A DNA stretch of 64,000 bases from Halocatena marina (GTDB lineage Archaea > Halobacteriota > Halobacteria > Halobacteriales > Haloarculaceae), in assembly GCF_023276375.1 (NCBI RefSeq), contig NZ_JALLPK010000003.1:186001-250000 (forward strand), in the 5' to 3' direction. Each line of letters begins with the position of its first letter. Positions within the stretch are counted from its first letter, which is position 1. Of the stretch, positions 48,332 to 57,282 are shown piece after piece. Position numbers and translations under genes: made by a program. The notes under the pieces are model-generated. The model was not told the DNA's origin and made no database searches. It was given only the letters and a program-made list of their open reading frames with translations.

Positions 48332-49201
48332 ATGATTGATGCACACACCCATGCGTGGGGGCCTGCCAGTCAAGACTATCCGTGGGTAAACGGCTCGATA
48401 CTAAACCGCGTCGAAGCGTTCGACGTTCACACTGTCTACACTGCTGAGCGCCTCCTGCGAGACATGGACAAGAACGGTATTGATGAAACGGTAGTCGTCG
48501 GCTACCCCATCAATGAGTGGACTGATAATTGGTACACACGACACGTCGTTGCAGAATACGATCGGCTCCATGGAATTGTGATGCTTGACCCGTTCGCAGA
48601 CGACGCTATCAAACAACTTGAAGCCTGTCTCGGAACCGACGGGGTTATTGGATTCAGACTCGGAGCTGCCTGTCCGTACAACCAGATGTGGGAGGCGTTT
48701 GACCCCAGCGTGACGTGGTTGCGGAATTGTATCGAGAGAACCGATTTCTGGAAAGCGGCACTCGAACACGACGCTGCGGTCCAGATACTGTGTGACCACT
48801 CCCAACTCGGTCAGGCACTCGAACTCGTAGAGACCTACCCGGAGCTTACCTATCTGTTTGACCACTTCGCCCACGCAAGCCCCGAAACACCAACCGACAA
48901 TGGCACATTCGCACAATTCGAAGACCTCGCAGCATACGGTAACGTCGCGGTAAAAGTCTCTGAAATCGTCCACATGTCCGAGTCATCGTTTCCATACGAA
49001 GATATGCACGACCACGTTCGATGGTTCCTCGAAATGTTCGGCCGAGATCGAGTTATCTGGGGTTCTGACTACCCGAACGTCAGTGACGTTGCGAGCTACG
49101 CCGAAGCGTGTAATTGGCTTAAGCAAGTGGATTCAATCTCTGCCAAAGACCGAACGTGGATAACAGAAAAATCGTTCAAGCGTCACATTGGGATAGACTA
49201 G
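48332..49201 (+). CDS. amidohydrolase-family lactonase copy 2, probable L-rhamnono-lactonase
   Basis: A complete 289-residue COG3618-type protein closely parallel to the 29218 gene: DAHTHAWGPASQDYPWVNGS, VGYPINEWTDNWYTRHVV, GFRLGAACPYNQMWEAFD, ILCDHSQLGQALELVETYP, FDHFAHA, VKVSEIVHM and WGSDYPNV. It would open the lactone formed by the rhamnose dehydrogenase. It lies beside the dehydratase and SDR genes and convergently to the lactate genes, with only 8 bases between the two stops. An operator-like site lies 400 bases upstream. Whether the two lactonases differ in substrate cannot be judged. Confidence 0.82.
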   Translation: MIDAHTHAWGPASQDYPWVNGSILNRVEAFDVHTVYTAERLLRDMDKNGIDETVVVGYPINEWTDNWYTRHVVAEYDRLHGIVMLDPFADDAIKQLEACLGTDGVIGFRLGAACPYNQMWEAFDPSVTWLRNCIERTDFWKAALEHDAAVQILCDHSQLGQALELVETYPELTYLFDHFAHASPETPTDNGTFAQFEDLAAYGNVAVKVSEIVHMSESSFPYEDMHDHVRWFLEMFGRDRVIWGSDYPNVSDVASYAEACNWLKQVDSISAKDRTWITEKSFKRHIGID

Positions 49202-49209
49202 CCGTCACA

Positions 49210-51399
49210 TTATTCGCCGCTCATCAGTATCTCGACTGGATGCTTTGGTTGATGATCAAGCAGTGAATCAATCTGTTCGAGACAGGACGTACCACTCGCG
49301 ACGACCGTTCTGCTTCGTACGGTGTCAGTCGTTAGCTGCTCGCGAAGGCGCTTACCGACGTCCATACTCAGTTCATAGTAGTCCGTCTTGTAGCCAAAGC
49401 TGCCAGCCATTCCACAGCATTCGACTTCAGACGTGGCAACGTTGTATCCGCAAGCCTCTAACACCGCAACGGTATACGGTTCAAGACCGAGTGTTCGCTG
49501 TTGACAATGACTGTGATACGCAATTTCTGAACTTGTTGATTGGAGCGATAGTTGGTCTGGGGAGGCACCATTCTCGAATAGTCCGTAGAGGTACTCGAAT
49601 ATCTCGTAGCTGTTGTCGGCTAACACGCTGAACGCATCTGTAGCGATAAGGCGTTCGTACTCTCTCGTGAACATCGCGTGGTCGCTCGGCTCAATGACAA
49701 CGATGTCACGGCCGTCCTCGATGTGCGGGATAAGCGCGGTCGAAACCCGTTCAGCGTGGTCTGTCGCGGTGGCGACCATCCCTTGTGAGAATGGTGCTCG
49801 CCCACTCGAAGCCACGTCCGGAACGACGATATCGACACCGAGAGCTTCGAGCGTGCGAACCGTTGCTTTTCCTCGTTCAACCAGCACGTGATTCGTGTAC
49901 AAGTCAGGGTAGAGTACAGCGCGACGCATCGGGTTTGATACCGTCGAGTCTCTGGTCGCGAACCATTCGACTAATGTCTCTCGTTCGAATACGGGAAGCT
50001 CACGACGTGTATCGATACCGAGAACGCGCTCCATCAAGTGGCGCGAGACTGACGTAGCGGCGATCCAGTTTGAAATTGGAGCGGTTGCACTCCCAAGTTT
50101 GGCAACTGTTTCAAAATTACCGAAGAATCGCTTTTGCAACTGTGGACTTTGAGATTCGTGATCTGGAGTGAGACCATCAACGAACCAATCGGCGGGATGT
50201 TCGCTGGTCTGATTGACTCTATCGCGCACCACCGTGTTTATCCACGGAATGTCAATCTTGACCGGGCAGGCATTCACACACCGAGTGCACCCTGTACATA
50301 AGTCGTTGAACTCACCAGCGAAGTCAAGTCCTTCAATACCCGCTTCCCAGCCGGTAGCGATGCCTCCAGAATACGTCTCACCCCCGAATGCATGACCGCC
50401 GACGCTTTGGAAATTCGAACACGAATTCGAACAGGCCGAGCACCGAATGCAGTAGAGCGTTTCGCGCAGCTGATCGTCGTCCCGCATCTCCATGCGGCCG
50501 TTATCGACCAAGACGAGGTGGAAGTCGCGGTCAGCGCTAAATTCCGAAATTGGGGTGGTATCATTTTCGAAATCTACAACGGGGGTTTTGACCGGCGGAG
50601 TGAGAAGTGAGACGTAGGAGGTGATGTCCTGTCCGGTACCAGAGCGCCCGATGAGTTCGATGAAGGAGTCGAGGTCTGACACAGAGGGAATGACTTTCTC
50701 AACGCCGGCAACTGAGATTTGCGTATCAGTGGCAGCAACGGATTTTCGGGCGTTCCCTTCGCTTGTTACCAACGCTATTGTTCCCGTGTCAGCAGTGATG
50801 AAGTTGGCGCCAGTCATACTGACCTGTGCATCCATTATCTGCTCACCGAGCTCCTCACTGGCAAATTGTGTAAGTTCCTCTGCCGTATTCAGGGACTCCT
50901 CGGGGACAAATTTCTTGGTGAACAATTCAGCTATCGAGTCGCGAGATTTGTGTATTGCAGGGGCGACAATGTGCGATGGTGATTCGTTTGCGAGTTGGAG
51001 TACCCACTCGCCTAGATCGGTTTCGACCACATCGACGCCATCACGTTCTAAGACGTGGTTCACCTCGAGTTCCTCGGTGGTCATCGATTTCGATTTCACG
51101 ACCCGGTCGGCATCGCGGTCGGAAACGACGGTTCGAATATACTCGTTTGCGTCGTCCGCGTCGGCGGCGATGTAGACGGTTCCACCGTTGGCTTCGACTG
51201 TTTCGCGCAACTGTTCTATGAGTTCGGGCAGCCGTTCGATAGCGTCTTCCTTGATAGTACGCGCTTCGTCTTTTAACCGCTCGTAGTCTGCAAGGTCGGA
51301 GATAGAGTCGTAGCGTCCCTGATTAAATTCGTAGGTGTTGGCTTTGATTTCTGCTCCCTCAGTCCGCATCAACGAGCGTATCTTTTCTTCGTTCGACAT
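49210..51399 (-). CDS. L-lactate utilisation protein, fused LutB-LutA type
   Basis: The 729-residue iron-sulfur protein combines a LUD domain (residues about 60-300), a ferredoxin-like segment with CIRCSACSNSC and CTGCTRCVNACP for two 4Fe-4S clusters, and a C-terminal CCG-type domain (YHSHCQQRTLGLEP, ECCGMAGSFGYK) as in LutA/GlpC. LutABC oxidises L-lactate to pyruvate and passes electrons to the respiratory chain. Its ATG at 51399 directly abuts the stop of lutC, so the two are co-translated. In this cluster it can consume the L-lactate released by the diketo-rhamnonate hydrolase. Confidence 0.88.
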   Translation of the reverse strand: MSNEEKIRSLMRTEGAEIKANTYEFNQGRYDSISDLADYERLKDEARTIKEDAIERLPELIEQLRETVEANGGTVYIAADADDANEYIRTVVSDRDADRVVKSKSMTTEELEVNHVLERDGVDVVETDLGEWVLQLANESPSHIVAPAIHKSRDSIAELFTKKFVPEESLNTAEELTQFASEELGEQIMDAQVSMTGANFITADTGTIALVTSEGNARKSVAATDTQISVAGVEKVIPSVSDLDSFIELIGRSGTGQDITSYVSLLTPPVKTPVVDFENDTTPISEFSADRDFHLVLVDNGRMEMRDDDQLRETLYCIRCSACSNSCSNFQSVGGHAFGGETYSGGIATGWEAGIEGLDFAGEFNDLCTGCTRCVNACPVKIDIPWINTVVRDRVNQTSEHPADWFVDGLTPDHESQSPQLQKRFFGNFETVAKLGSATAPISNWIAATSVSRHLMERVLGIDTRRELPVFERETLVEWFATRDSTVSNPMRRAVLYPDLYTNHVLVERGKATVRTLEALGVDIVVPDVASSGRAPFSQGMVATATDHAERVSTALIPHIEDGRDIVVIEPSDHAMFTREYERLIATDAFSVLADNSYEIFEYLYGLFENGASPDQLSLQSTSSEIAYHSHCQQRTLGLEPYTVAVLEACGYNVATSEVECCGMAGSFGYKTDYYELSMDVGKRLREQLTTDTVRSRTVVASGTSCLEQIDSLLDHQPKHPVEILMSGE

Positions 51400-51927
51400 T
51401 TACTTAGCATCCTCCGTCAGAATGAGCACCTGTACGTCACGAGGACCGTGGGCACCTTTAACGAGTGCGCCCATGTCGGCAGTCGCACTTGGGCCAGTAG
51501 CAATGATTGCGCTTTGTGGTGTGTGGTTGAACTCGGTTGCGACCACGTCGATTGCTGACTTCATCGAGTCGAGAAGGTCCGCCTCACGAATCACCACAAT
51601 GTGGCGTTCGACGAACAGGCTCACCAATTCGCTCCCGGCGTCCGTGAGTGTAAGAACAAGCGAGCCGTAATCTGCGATTCCGATACTCGCCCACGTAATG
51701 CCGATTTCCGCGGATCTAAGCTCCGCAGGCGTGGGGTCAATAGTTACGTCTGTTTCGGAAAGTGAGAGCGACACATTGTCGAATGTGTCACCGAGCGCAA
51801 CCCCCACCGCGGGAGCATCGACGAGTTTGTTGAGATGTTGTTGGAAAGATGAGGTGCAGACTCGAGTAACCGAGACACCCTTCTCAGAAAGGGAGTCCTC
51901 GAACTGCGATAGCGTTGCTGAAGGCAT
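51400..51927 (-). CDS. lutC: LUD-domain lactate utilisation protein C
   Basis: A 175-residue LutC/YkgG protein, the small LUD-domain subunit of the L-lactate oxidising complex. Typical elements are VGVALGDTFDNVSLSLSETD, EIGITWASIGIADYGSLVLT, SLFVERHIVVIREADLLDSM and the conserved IIATGPSATADMGALVKGAH with HGPRDVQVLIL. It is first in the two-gene operon with the LutB-LutA fusion; stop and start codons are adjacent (TAA then ATG). Confidence 0.88.
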   Translation of the reverse strand: MPSATLSQFEDSLSEKGVSVTRVCTSSFQQHLNKLVDAPAVGVALGDTFDNVSLSLSETDVTIDPTPAELRSAEIGITWASIGIADYGSLVLTLTDAGSELVSLFVERHIVVIREADLLDSMKSAIDVVATEFNHTPQSAIIATGPSATADMGALVKGAHGPRDVQVLILTEDAK

Positions 51928-52090
51928 CGGTATCCCTCTATATTTCCCACTCCAGTATCTAATTTGGGACTGCGGAAAATTCCATCTGAACGAACGGAAG
52001 TGTCACGGAAAACGCCAAAGTGAGGCGAAGTTCCGCGGTGTTTCTGAGTTATCACTCAAAATTATTAATCAGAGAGTTCTGAGAATCTAC

Positions 52091-53894
52091 ATGGATGAAC
52101 GCAGCATGTCTACTTGCAACTATGAGGACAATTATTCAAACTATATCAAGTTCGGTATAAACACAGAATGGGACGTCCCCACCCCTGACGTAGACGAACT
52201 ACTCGTCAAAGTCCATACAGCGAGACTCTGTGTGAGCGACACTCACGCATTTAAGTACGACGGAGGCTACGAGTGGATTCCAATCCCACGTATCATGAGC
52301 CACGAATACCCCAGAACCGTCGTCGAAACTGGCGAAAACGTCGAGACGTTCAGTTTCGACGACAAGGTCGTTGAAGAACCGATTTACAACTGTGGGCACT
52401 GTTTCCAGTGCCTGAACGGTCGATCGAACATCTGTCAGAACTTCTCCATCACTGGTATGCACAAAGACGGTGCCTACGCCGAGTACGTCACCGTTCAACC
52501 GAAGCACGTCCACGCAGTCCCAGACGACGTACCATTCGATCATGCAGCGATTACCGAACCGACGAGCGTCGCGACGCGTGCCGTACTCGATCAGTCCGTC
52601 ACGACACCGGAGACAATGTGCTCGTCGAAGGTCTAGGTTAAACGGCGTTCTGGTCGCCGCCGTCACCGGTTCGATTAGTGCGAATGTCGTTGTTTCTGGT
52701 CTCGAACAAGACGCTCAGTATCGTCTCCCACTGCTCTCAAACTTTGGAATCGAGACAGTCAATGTGCAAGCCGAGGGCGGACTCATAGTGATTCTCTTCT
52801 GTCCAACAGTAGAAACTCTTTCCCCCGCGTCGGTGACAGCGCCAAGCACTGTCACCTTGTCCCAGGAGTTCGAGGTCTTTATCGTTGGATTTGACCCGAC
52901 CGGGTACCAGCCACGCTGTTGTACTGTTCCGACGTGCTTGGTGAATTGATTGACAACAACGACCGTCTTCTCGGCTAGTTCGGGCCGTTTTTTTGAACTG
53001 TCTCTTGAAACTCCGCTTCCTCCTCGGGATTGGCTTCGTGATTCCGTGGCCGTGCTGTCCGCCCAAACAGCCCGGACTCGTTCAAGAGCGTGGATGCGTG
53101 GCTTTCGCTGTATTCGACACCGTACTCCGCTTCGACGTAGTGGAGCAGAAATTTTGGCGACCATACTTGCTGGTCGTAACCGAGTTCAGTTGGCGGCTCT
53201 TGCGGTTGTTCGAACAGTTGCTCGCGCTCATCGGATTCGAGTTTTGAGGGACCGCTGACCGAGGACCGTCGTAGGGAGCCTGCTCAATCGGTTCTTCAGC
53301 GAACCGATCGAGCCAATTGCGGATGGTTTTCTCGACAACACCGGGATGCTCAGTGAATGTATCGAGATGATCACCCTGCTTACGCCCGATCGCCGCGAGA
53401 ACGCATTCTCGTGGCTTCCCTCCATCCGCTTGCTCACAGACCTCGTGGAGTTCTTCGAGCGTGATATCATTGAACCGACCCATTACCGACGTTACGCATT
53501 CTGTCGGTAAATCACTTCACTAGTCCCTGTCAGTAATCGAATAAAAACTCAGACTGACGGAGTCGGGTTCGACGTCGTCTTCGATGCGACTGGACACCAT
53601 AGCGGCGTCGTTTCGGGCGTCGACGTAGTTCGGAAAGCGGTCAAGTCGTCGTTGTCGGCATCCCGAACTTGTCGAGTAAACTGGGCCTCACATATGCCGT
53701 CCGTGGCGAGGTGGATATCGTCCTACGGGTCGACGTGGAAGAACTTCGAACAGGCACTTCGCCTGATGGAACGTGGTGAGATTGCCGTGGACAAGATTCT
53801 CGATACAGATTATAGCGTCGATGCCCCGGCAGCGGCGTTCGATGCGTTCCTCAACTCAGAGACCTGCAAACCAGTGTTTCAATTCGACAGTTAA
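52091..53894 (+). pseudogene. zinc-type alcohol dehydrogenase, interrupted by an IS630 remnant
   Basis: The 5' part reads KFGINTEWDVPTPDVDELLV, TARLCVSDTHAFKYDGGYEW, the structural zinc loop CGHCFQC..RSNICQNF, and AITEPTSVATRAVLDQSV, then a frameshift near 52615 and ANVVVSGLEQDA..FGIETVNVQ. The gene is interrupted at about 52768 and resumes near 53545 with GVGFDVVFDATGHHSGVVSG and ends KILDTDYSVDAPAAAFDAFL..CKPVFQF. It parallels the truncated gene at 12117-12734. Family members oxidise polyols or deoxy-sugar acids, so it may have been the 2-keto-3-deoxy-rhamnonate dehydrogenase. Confidence 0.8.
52768..53500 (-). pseudogene. IS630-family transposase remnant inside the ADH gene
   Basis: The N-terminus (53483) MGRFNDITLEELHEVCEQAD and VVEKTIRNWLDRFAEEPIEQ is a helix-turn-helix. 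After frame changes follow LAEKTVVVVNQFTKHVGTVQ, GWYPVGSNPTIKTSNSWDKV and LGAVTDAGE, the first half of the DDE domain. The rest, including the final Glu, is absent, so the inserted element later lost its right part. Confidence 0.75.
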
Positions 53895-54080
53895 ACGGTC
53901 GAAGCCACGGGTGTGACCGCCAAGCACCTACTTTTGCACAGGTATAACATGGCAGACTACCCTGAATTTGTGGTGATTGATCCTCGAACGACGAGGCATG
54001 CTTACCAAACGGCGAAAAAAGTGGGACGACAGAAACACTTTTGTGTGTGTCGTAGAATATGAGGTTGTATCATCCTCATT

Positions 54081-55286
54081 ATGGAGATTACAGATATCTC
54101 GACAACGAAAATCAGCAACGAATCGTGGGGCGAGTTCATTGAGTTCCCCCTGGTTACGATTATGTCGAAGTACGATGAGTACTACAATGCCAGCGGCGAG
54201 AATCCACAGGCCCGACGAAAGTGGATGGGTCCTGTGGGAGACGTCGTCGTTGAGGTAGAAACTGACGCTGGAATCACCGGCGTCGGCGTTGGAAACTGGG
54301 GCACCGGTGCTATCGCCACCGTGATCGAAGAAACGCTTTCTAAGATCGTGGTCGGCGAAAATCCGATGCAACGGGAGCATCTCTGGGAGCAGATGTACCG
54401 CGCGACACTCCCTTTTGGGCGAAAAGGTGTCGCCGTCATGGCGATTAGCGCGATAGACCAAGCGTTGTGGGACATCGCCGGGAAGGACGCCAATGAACCA
54501 GTGTATGAACTGCTGGGTGGCCCAGCCAAAGACGAGATTCCCGCATATGCATCGAACCTCCATCCCGTCGATATGGAGAAGCTCGAACGTGAAGCGATCC
54601 AGTACGTCGAAGAGGGATTCGAGGCGATGAAGCTTCGTTTCCGCCACGGACCTGAAGACGGTCGAACAGGGATGAAAAAGAACGAGGAAATCGTCGCGAC
54701 GGTTCGCGATGCGGTCGGCGATGATATTGAAATCGCGGGCGACGCCTACATGGGCTGGTCGGTCCAGTACGCCAAGAAGATGACCAACCGACTTGCAGAG
54801 TACGACATGGCGTGGATAGAAGAGCCAGTCATCGCAGACGATATTTCTGGCTACGCGGAAATTCGCGAGGCTGCCCCGATGCCCATCTCCGGTGGCGAAC
54901 ACGAATTCACTCGCTGGGGCCACGAGAATCTTCTCGAAGCAGGCGCCGTCGACATCCTTCAACCTGATGTCGGCCGTGTCGGCGGGATTACCGAGCTCAC
55001 GAAGATCGCGGACATGGCGGAAGTGCATGACGTGCCAGTGATTCCCCACGCCGGGACTAATCCAACACTCCACGCAATCGCCGGCCACACGAACATGCCG
55101 ATGGCAGAGTACTTCCCGATACCCGAATGGTTTGAAGAAGAACAAGTAAACCGCGAATCAACCTACGCTGACGCCATCTTTGAGAACCCACCGTCGCCAG
55201 AAAACGGGTCGATTCCATTGCCCAACGAGCCCGGAGTCAGTACAGAGTTAAACCGCGAAGCGCTCCAACACTTTGCCATCAAATAA
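54081..55286 (+). CDS. enolase-superfamily dehydratase, probable L-rhamnonate/L-fuconate dehydratase
   Basis: A complete 401-residue mandelate-racemase-group protein with all expected residues: KLRFRHG base motif, metal Asp in EIAGDAYMGWSV, metal Glu in MAWIEEPVIADD, metal Glu in PISGGEHEFTRWGHEN, and the His in VPVIPHAGTNPTLHA. It dehydrates an aldonate to the 2-keto-3-deoxy acid. The LLM oxidoreductase gene starts 2 bases after its stop, so the two form an operon. Compared with the 45288 paralogue it keeps the canonical third Glu ligand. The neighbourhood supports L-rhamnonate, but L-fuconate or L-galactonate are alternatives. Confidence 0.82.
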   Translation: MEITDISTTKISNESWGEFIEFPLVTIMSKYDEYYNASGENPQARRKWMGPVGDVVVEVETDAGITGVGVGNWGTGAIATVIEETLSKIVVGENPMQREHLWEQMYRATLPFGRKGVAVMAISAIDQALWDIAGKDANEPVYELLGGPAKDEIPAYASNLHPVDMEKLEREAIQYVEEGFEAMKLRFRHGPEDGRTGMKKNEEIVATVRDAVGDDIEIAGDAYMGWSVQYAKKMTNRLAEYDMAWIEEPVIADDISGYAEIREAAPMPISGGEHEFTRWGHENLLEAGAVDILQPDVGRVGGITELTKIADMAEVHDVPVIPHAGTNPTLHAIAGHTNMPMAEYFPIPEWFEEEQVNRESTYADAIFENPPSPENGSIPLPNEPGVSTELNREALQHFAIK

Positions 55287-55288
55287 CG

Positions 55289-56317
55289 ATGACTGACATC
55301 AGCTTCGAGTACAACGTTCCAGTCTTCGCAGGCGCGCCAGATGCTGGGACCGATCCAATCCACCGTGACACGCCACAGTACGAATCCCTCGACTGGGAAA
55401 CGACAAAAGCGGGCGTTCAGAAAGCCGAAAAACTTGGGTTCGACGCAGTGTGGGCACCCGACCATCTCCTGTTGGGTCGTGACCAAGCAGAATACGAGTG
55501 CTGGACGCTTCTCTCGGCAATCGCTGGATTCACAAAAGACATCAATATCGGCTCACTCGTTCTTTGCAACGACTACCGAAATCCCGCACTCGTCGCCAAG
55601 ATGGCAGCAACGCTTGACGTGATTTCGGCGGGGCGACTGGAGTTGGGTCTCGGAGCCGGATGGCACGAACCCGAGTACGAGGCTTACGGGTGGGAATACC
55701 GAGACGGCTTCGAACGACTCATGCGACTTGATGAGTCGATTCGACTGATAAAACGGATGTGGGGCGCTGGCAGCGAAGGCGCGAGTTTCGACGGCGACCA
55801 CTATCAAATCGAAGACGCGTCCTGTATGCCCCAACCCGTTCAGGATCCACACCCGCCGATACTCGTCGGCGGACAGGGTGAAGAGGTCACGCTCAAGCTC
55901 GTCGCTAAGCACGCCGATATCTGGAACACCGACGTGTTCAATGGAGATGTAGGGACGATCACACGAAAAACCAACATCATTGAAAACCATTGTGAAACCG
56001 TTGGACGTGACCCAAACGAAATCGAGTATTCGTGGGACGGACACATTATCTGCACTCGTGACGAAGAGAGATTGGACCGTTTCCTCGACTTGATGACGCC
56101 CATTCAGTTCGAAGAGGAGTATCAAGACCAATCGAACATCGAGACGGAAGCCGATGCCCGTGGGTATTTCATCATGGGAACGCCAGAGGAATGCGCCGAA
56201 GCCATCGAACGTCGTATCAACGCTGGCGTGACAAAATTCCAAGGATGGTTTGTCGATTTCCCCGAGATGGATGGAATGGAGCTATTTGCAGACGAAGTGA
56301 TTCCACAGTTCAACTGA
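55289..56317 (+). CDS. LLM-class (luciferase-like) flavin or F420-dependent oxidoreductase
   Basis: The 342-residue protein has the luciferase-like TIM-barrel pattern: KAEKLGFDAVWAPDHLL, INIGSLVLCNDYRNPALVAK, DVISAGRLELGLGAGWHEPE, HPPILVGGQGEEVTLKLVAK and the C-terminal GTPEECAEAIERRINAGVTK. It uses FMN or F420. It is co-transcribed with the dehydratase at 54081, 2 bases apart. No LLM enzyme is part of the published haloarchaeal rhamnose pathway, so its step is unknown; oxidation of a deoxy-keto acid or of a sugar derivative is conceivable. A truncated relative at 11841-12071 sits beside another SDR gene, repeating the association. Confidence 0.82.
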   Translation: MTDISFEYNVPVFAGAPDAGTDPIHRDTPQYESLDWETTKAGVQKAEKLGFDAVWAPDHLLLGRDQAEYECWTLLSAIAGFTKDINIGSLVLCNDYRNPALVAKMAATLDVISAGRLELGLGAGWHEPEYEAYGWEYRDGFERLMRLDESIRLIKRMWGAGSEGASFDGDHYQIEDASCMPQPVQDPHPPILVGGQGEEVTLKLVAKHADIWNTDVFNGDVGTITRKTNIIENHCETVGRDPNEIEYSWDGHIICTRDEERLDRFLDLMTPIQFEEEYQDQSNIETEADARGYFIMGTPEECAEAIERRINAGVTKFQGWFVDFPEMDGMELFADEVIPQFN

Positions 56318-56474
56318 AGAACCCGGCGGTCGCAGTCGACGGTAGACTCCATTCATGCAGTTTTCTTTTCGGCCAGAGAGCGGTTCAGTGTAGTAATCAG
56401 CATGATACAATTCGTCGCACTTCTTCCAGTCATAGCGGTAAGATATTTTACGAATAAAAACTCTATGTCAAGGT

Positions 56475-57256
56475 ATGACATCAGACGTGCCGGTCAAGGC
56501 GGTAAAAATCTCCCTCGAGTTAGTAGACTTCATTCAGGATCTCGACGGCGCTGACGTCTCCAAACTGTCACAGAAGATGGGCAAGCCAACGAGTACCATC
56601 CACGACCACCTGCGGACACTGGAACAGATGGAATCTCTCGTGAAAGAAAGCGGCAAATACTACATCAGCACGCGACTCCTCTAACAGGGTGCATACGCAC
56701 GTAGTAGGCAAAAGGCATTCAATATTGCTCGTCACGAAATCAATGAACTCGCACAGATTACCGGCGAGCATTCGAATCTAATGATTGAAGGACACGGATA
56801 TGGTATCTTTCCCTACCGGTCGCGAGGTGATGACGCCGTCCGACTGGATACGCACGCACGAATGCGAGTCCCGCATCAGACGACGGCACTGGGGAAACGA
56901 TACTGGCGAATCGCCCACGCGACGAAGTAGAGGCGATACTCGACCGCCACGGATTAGAAGCTGTTACTGACCGAACGATTTCGGACTGTGAAGGATTGTG
57001 CAACGTATTAGAGGAAGTTCGCAAGCAGGGTTTCGCATTCGACGACGAGGAACGGGTCAGAGGGACGCGGTGTGTCGCAGAACCCATTCTAATTCAAGAC
57101 GATTACGCCATCGCTGCAGTGAGTGTCTCAGGCCCAAAGAGTAAGATGCGCGAGGAGAGATTCAGAGAGGATCTTTCGAATCAAGATCTTAGAAGTGCAA
57201 ATGTCATCGAGGTCAACCTCGCGTACTCGTATATCTGCACTGAACACAACAGTTAG
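56475..57256 (+). pseudogene. IclR-family transcription regulator, nonsense and frameshift
   Basis: The N-terminus VKAVKISLELVDFIQDLDGA, VSKLSQKMGKPTSTIHDHLR and YYISTRLL is an IclR winged helix. TAA at 56682-56684 stops it after 69 residues; the same frame then continues FNIARHEINELAQITGEHSN into the effector domain. A 1-base loss near 56895 shifts to NRPRDEVEAILDRHGLEAVT and the well preserved C-terminus RGTRCVAEPILIQDDYAIAA, VSVSGPKSKM to 57256. In Haloferax volcanii an IclR-type protein (RhcR) controls rhamnose genes, so this is the natural candidate regulator of the cluster, now apparently inactive unless the lesions are sequencing errors. Confidence 0.8.
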
Positions 57257-57282
57257 GTATGTTTGCGTAGGACAGACAAACG

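Noticed and set aside
53928..55145. 405-codon open frame antisense to the 54081 dehydratase
   Set aside because: The plus-strand enolase-family gene has complete catalytic residues; the antisense frame has none and is Cys/His/Arg-rich, typical of a shadow.
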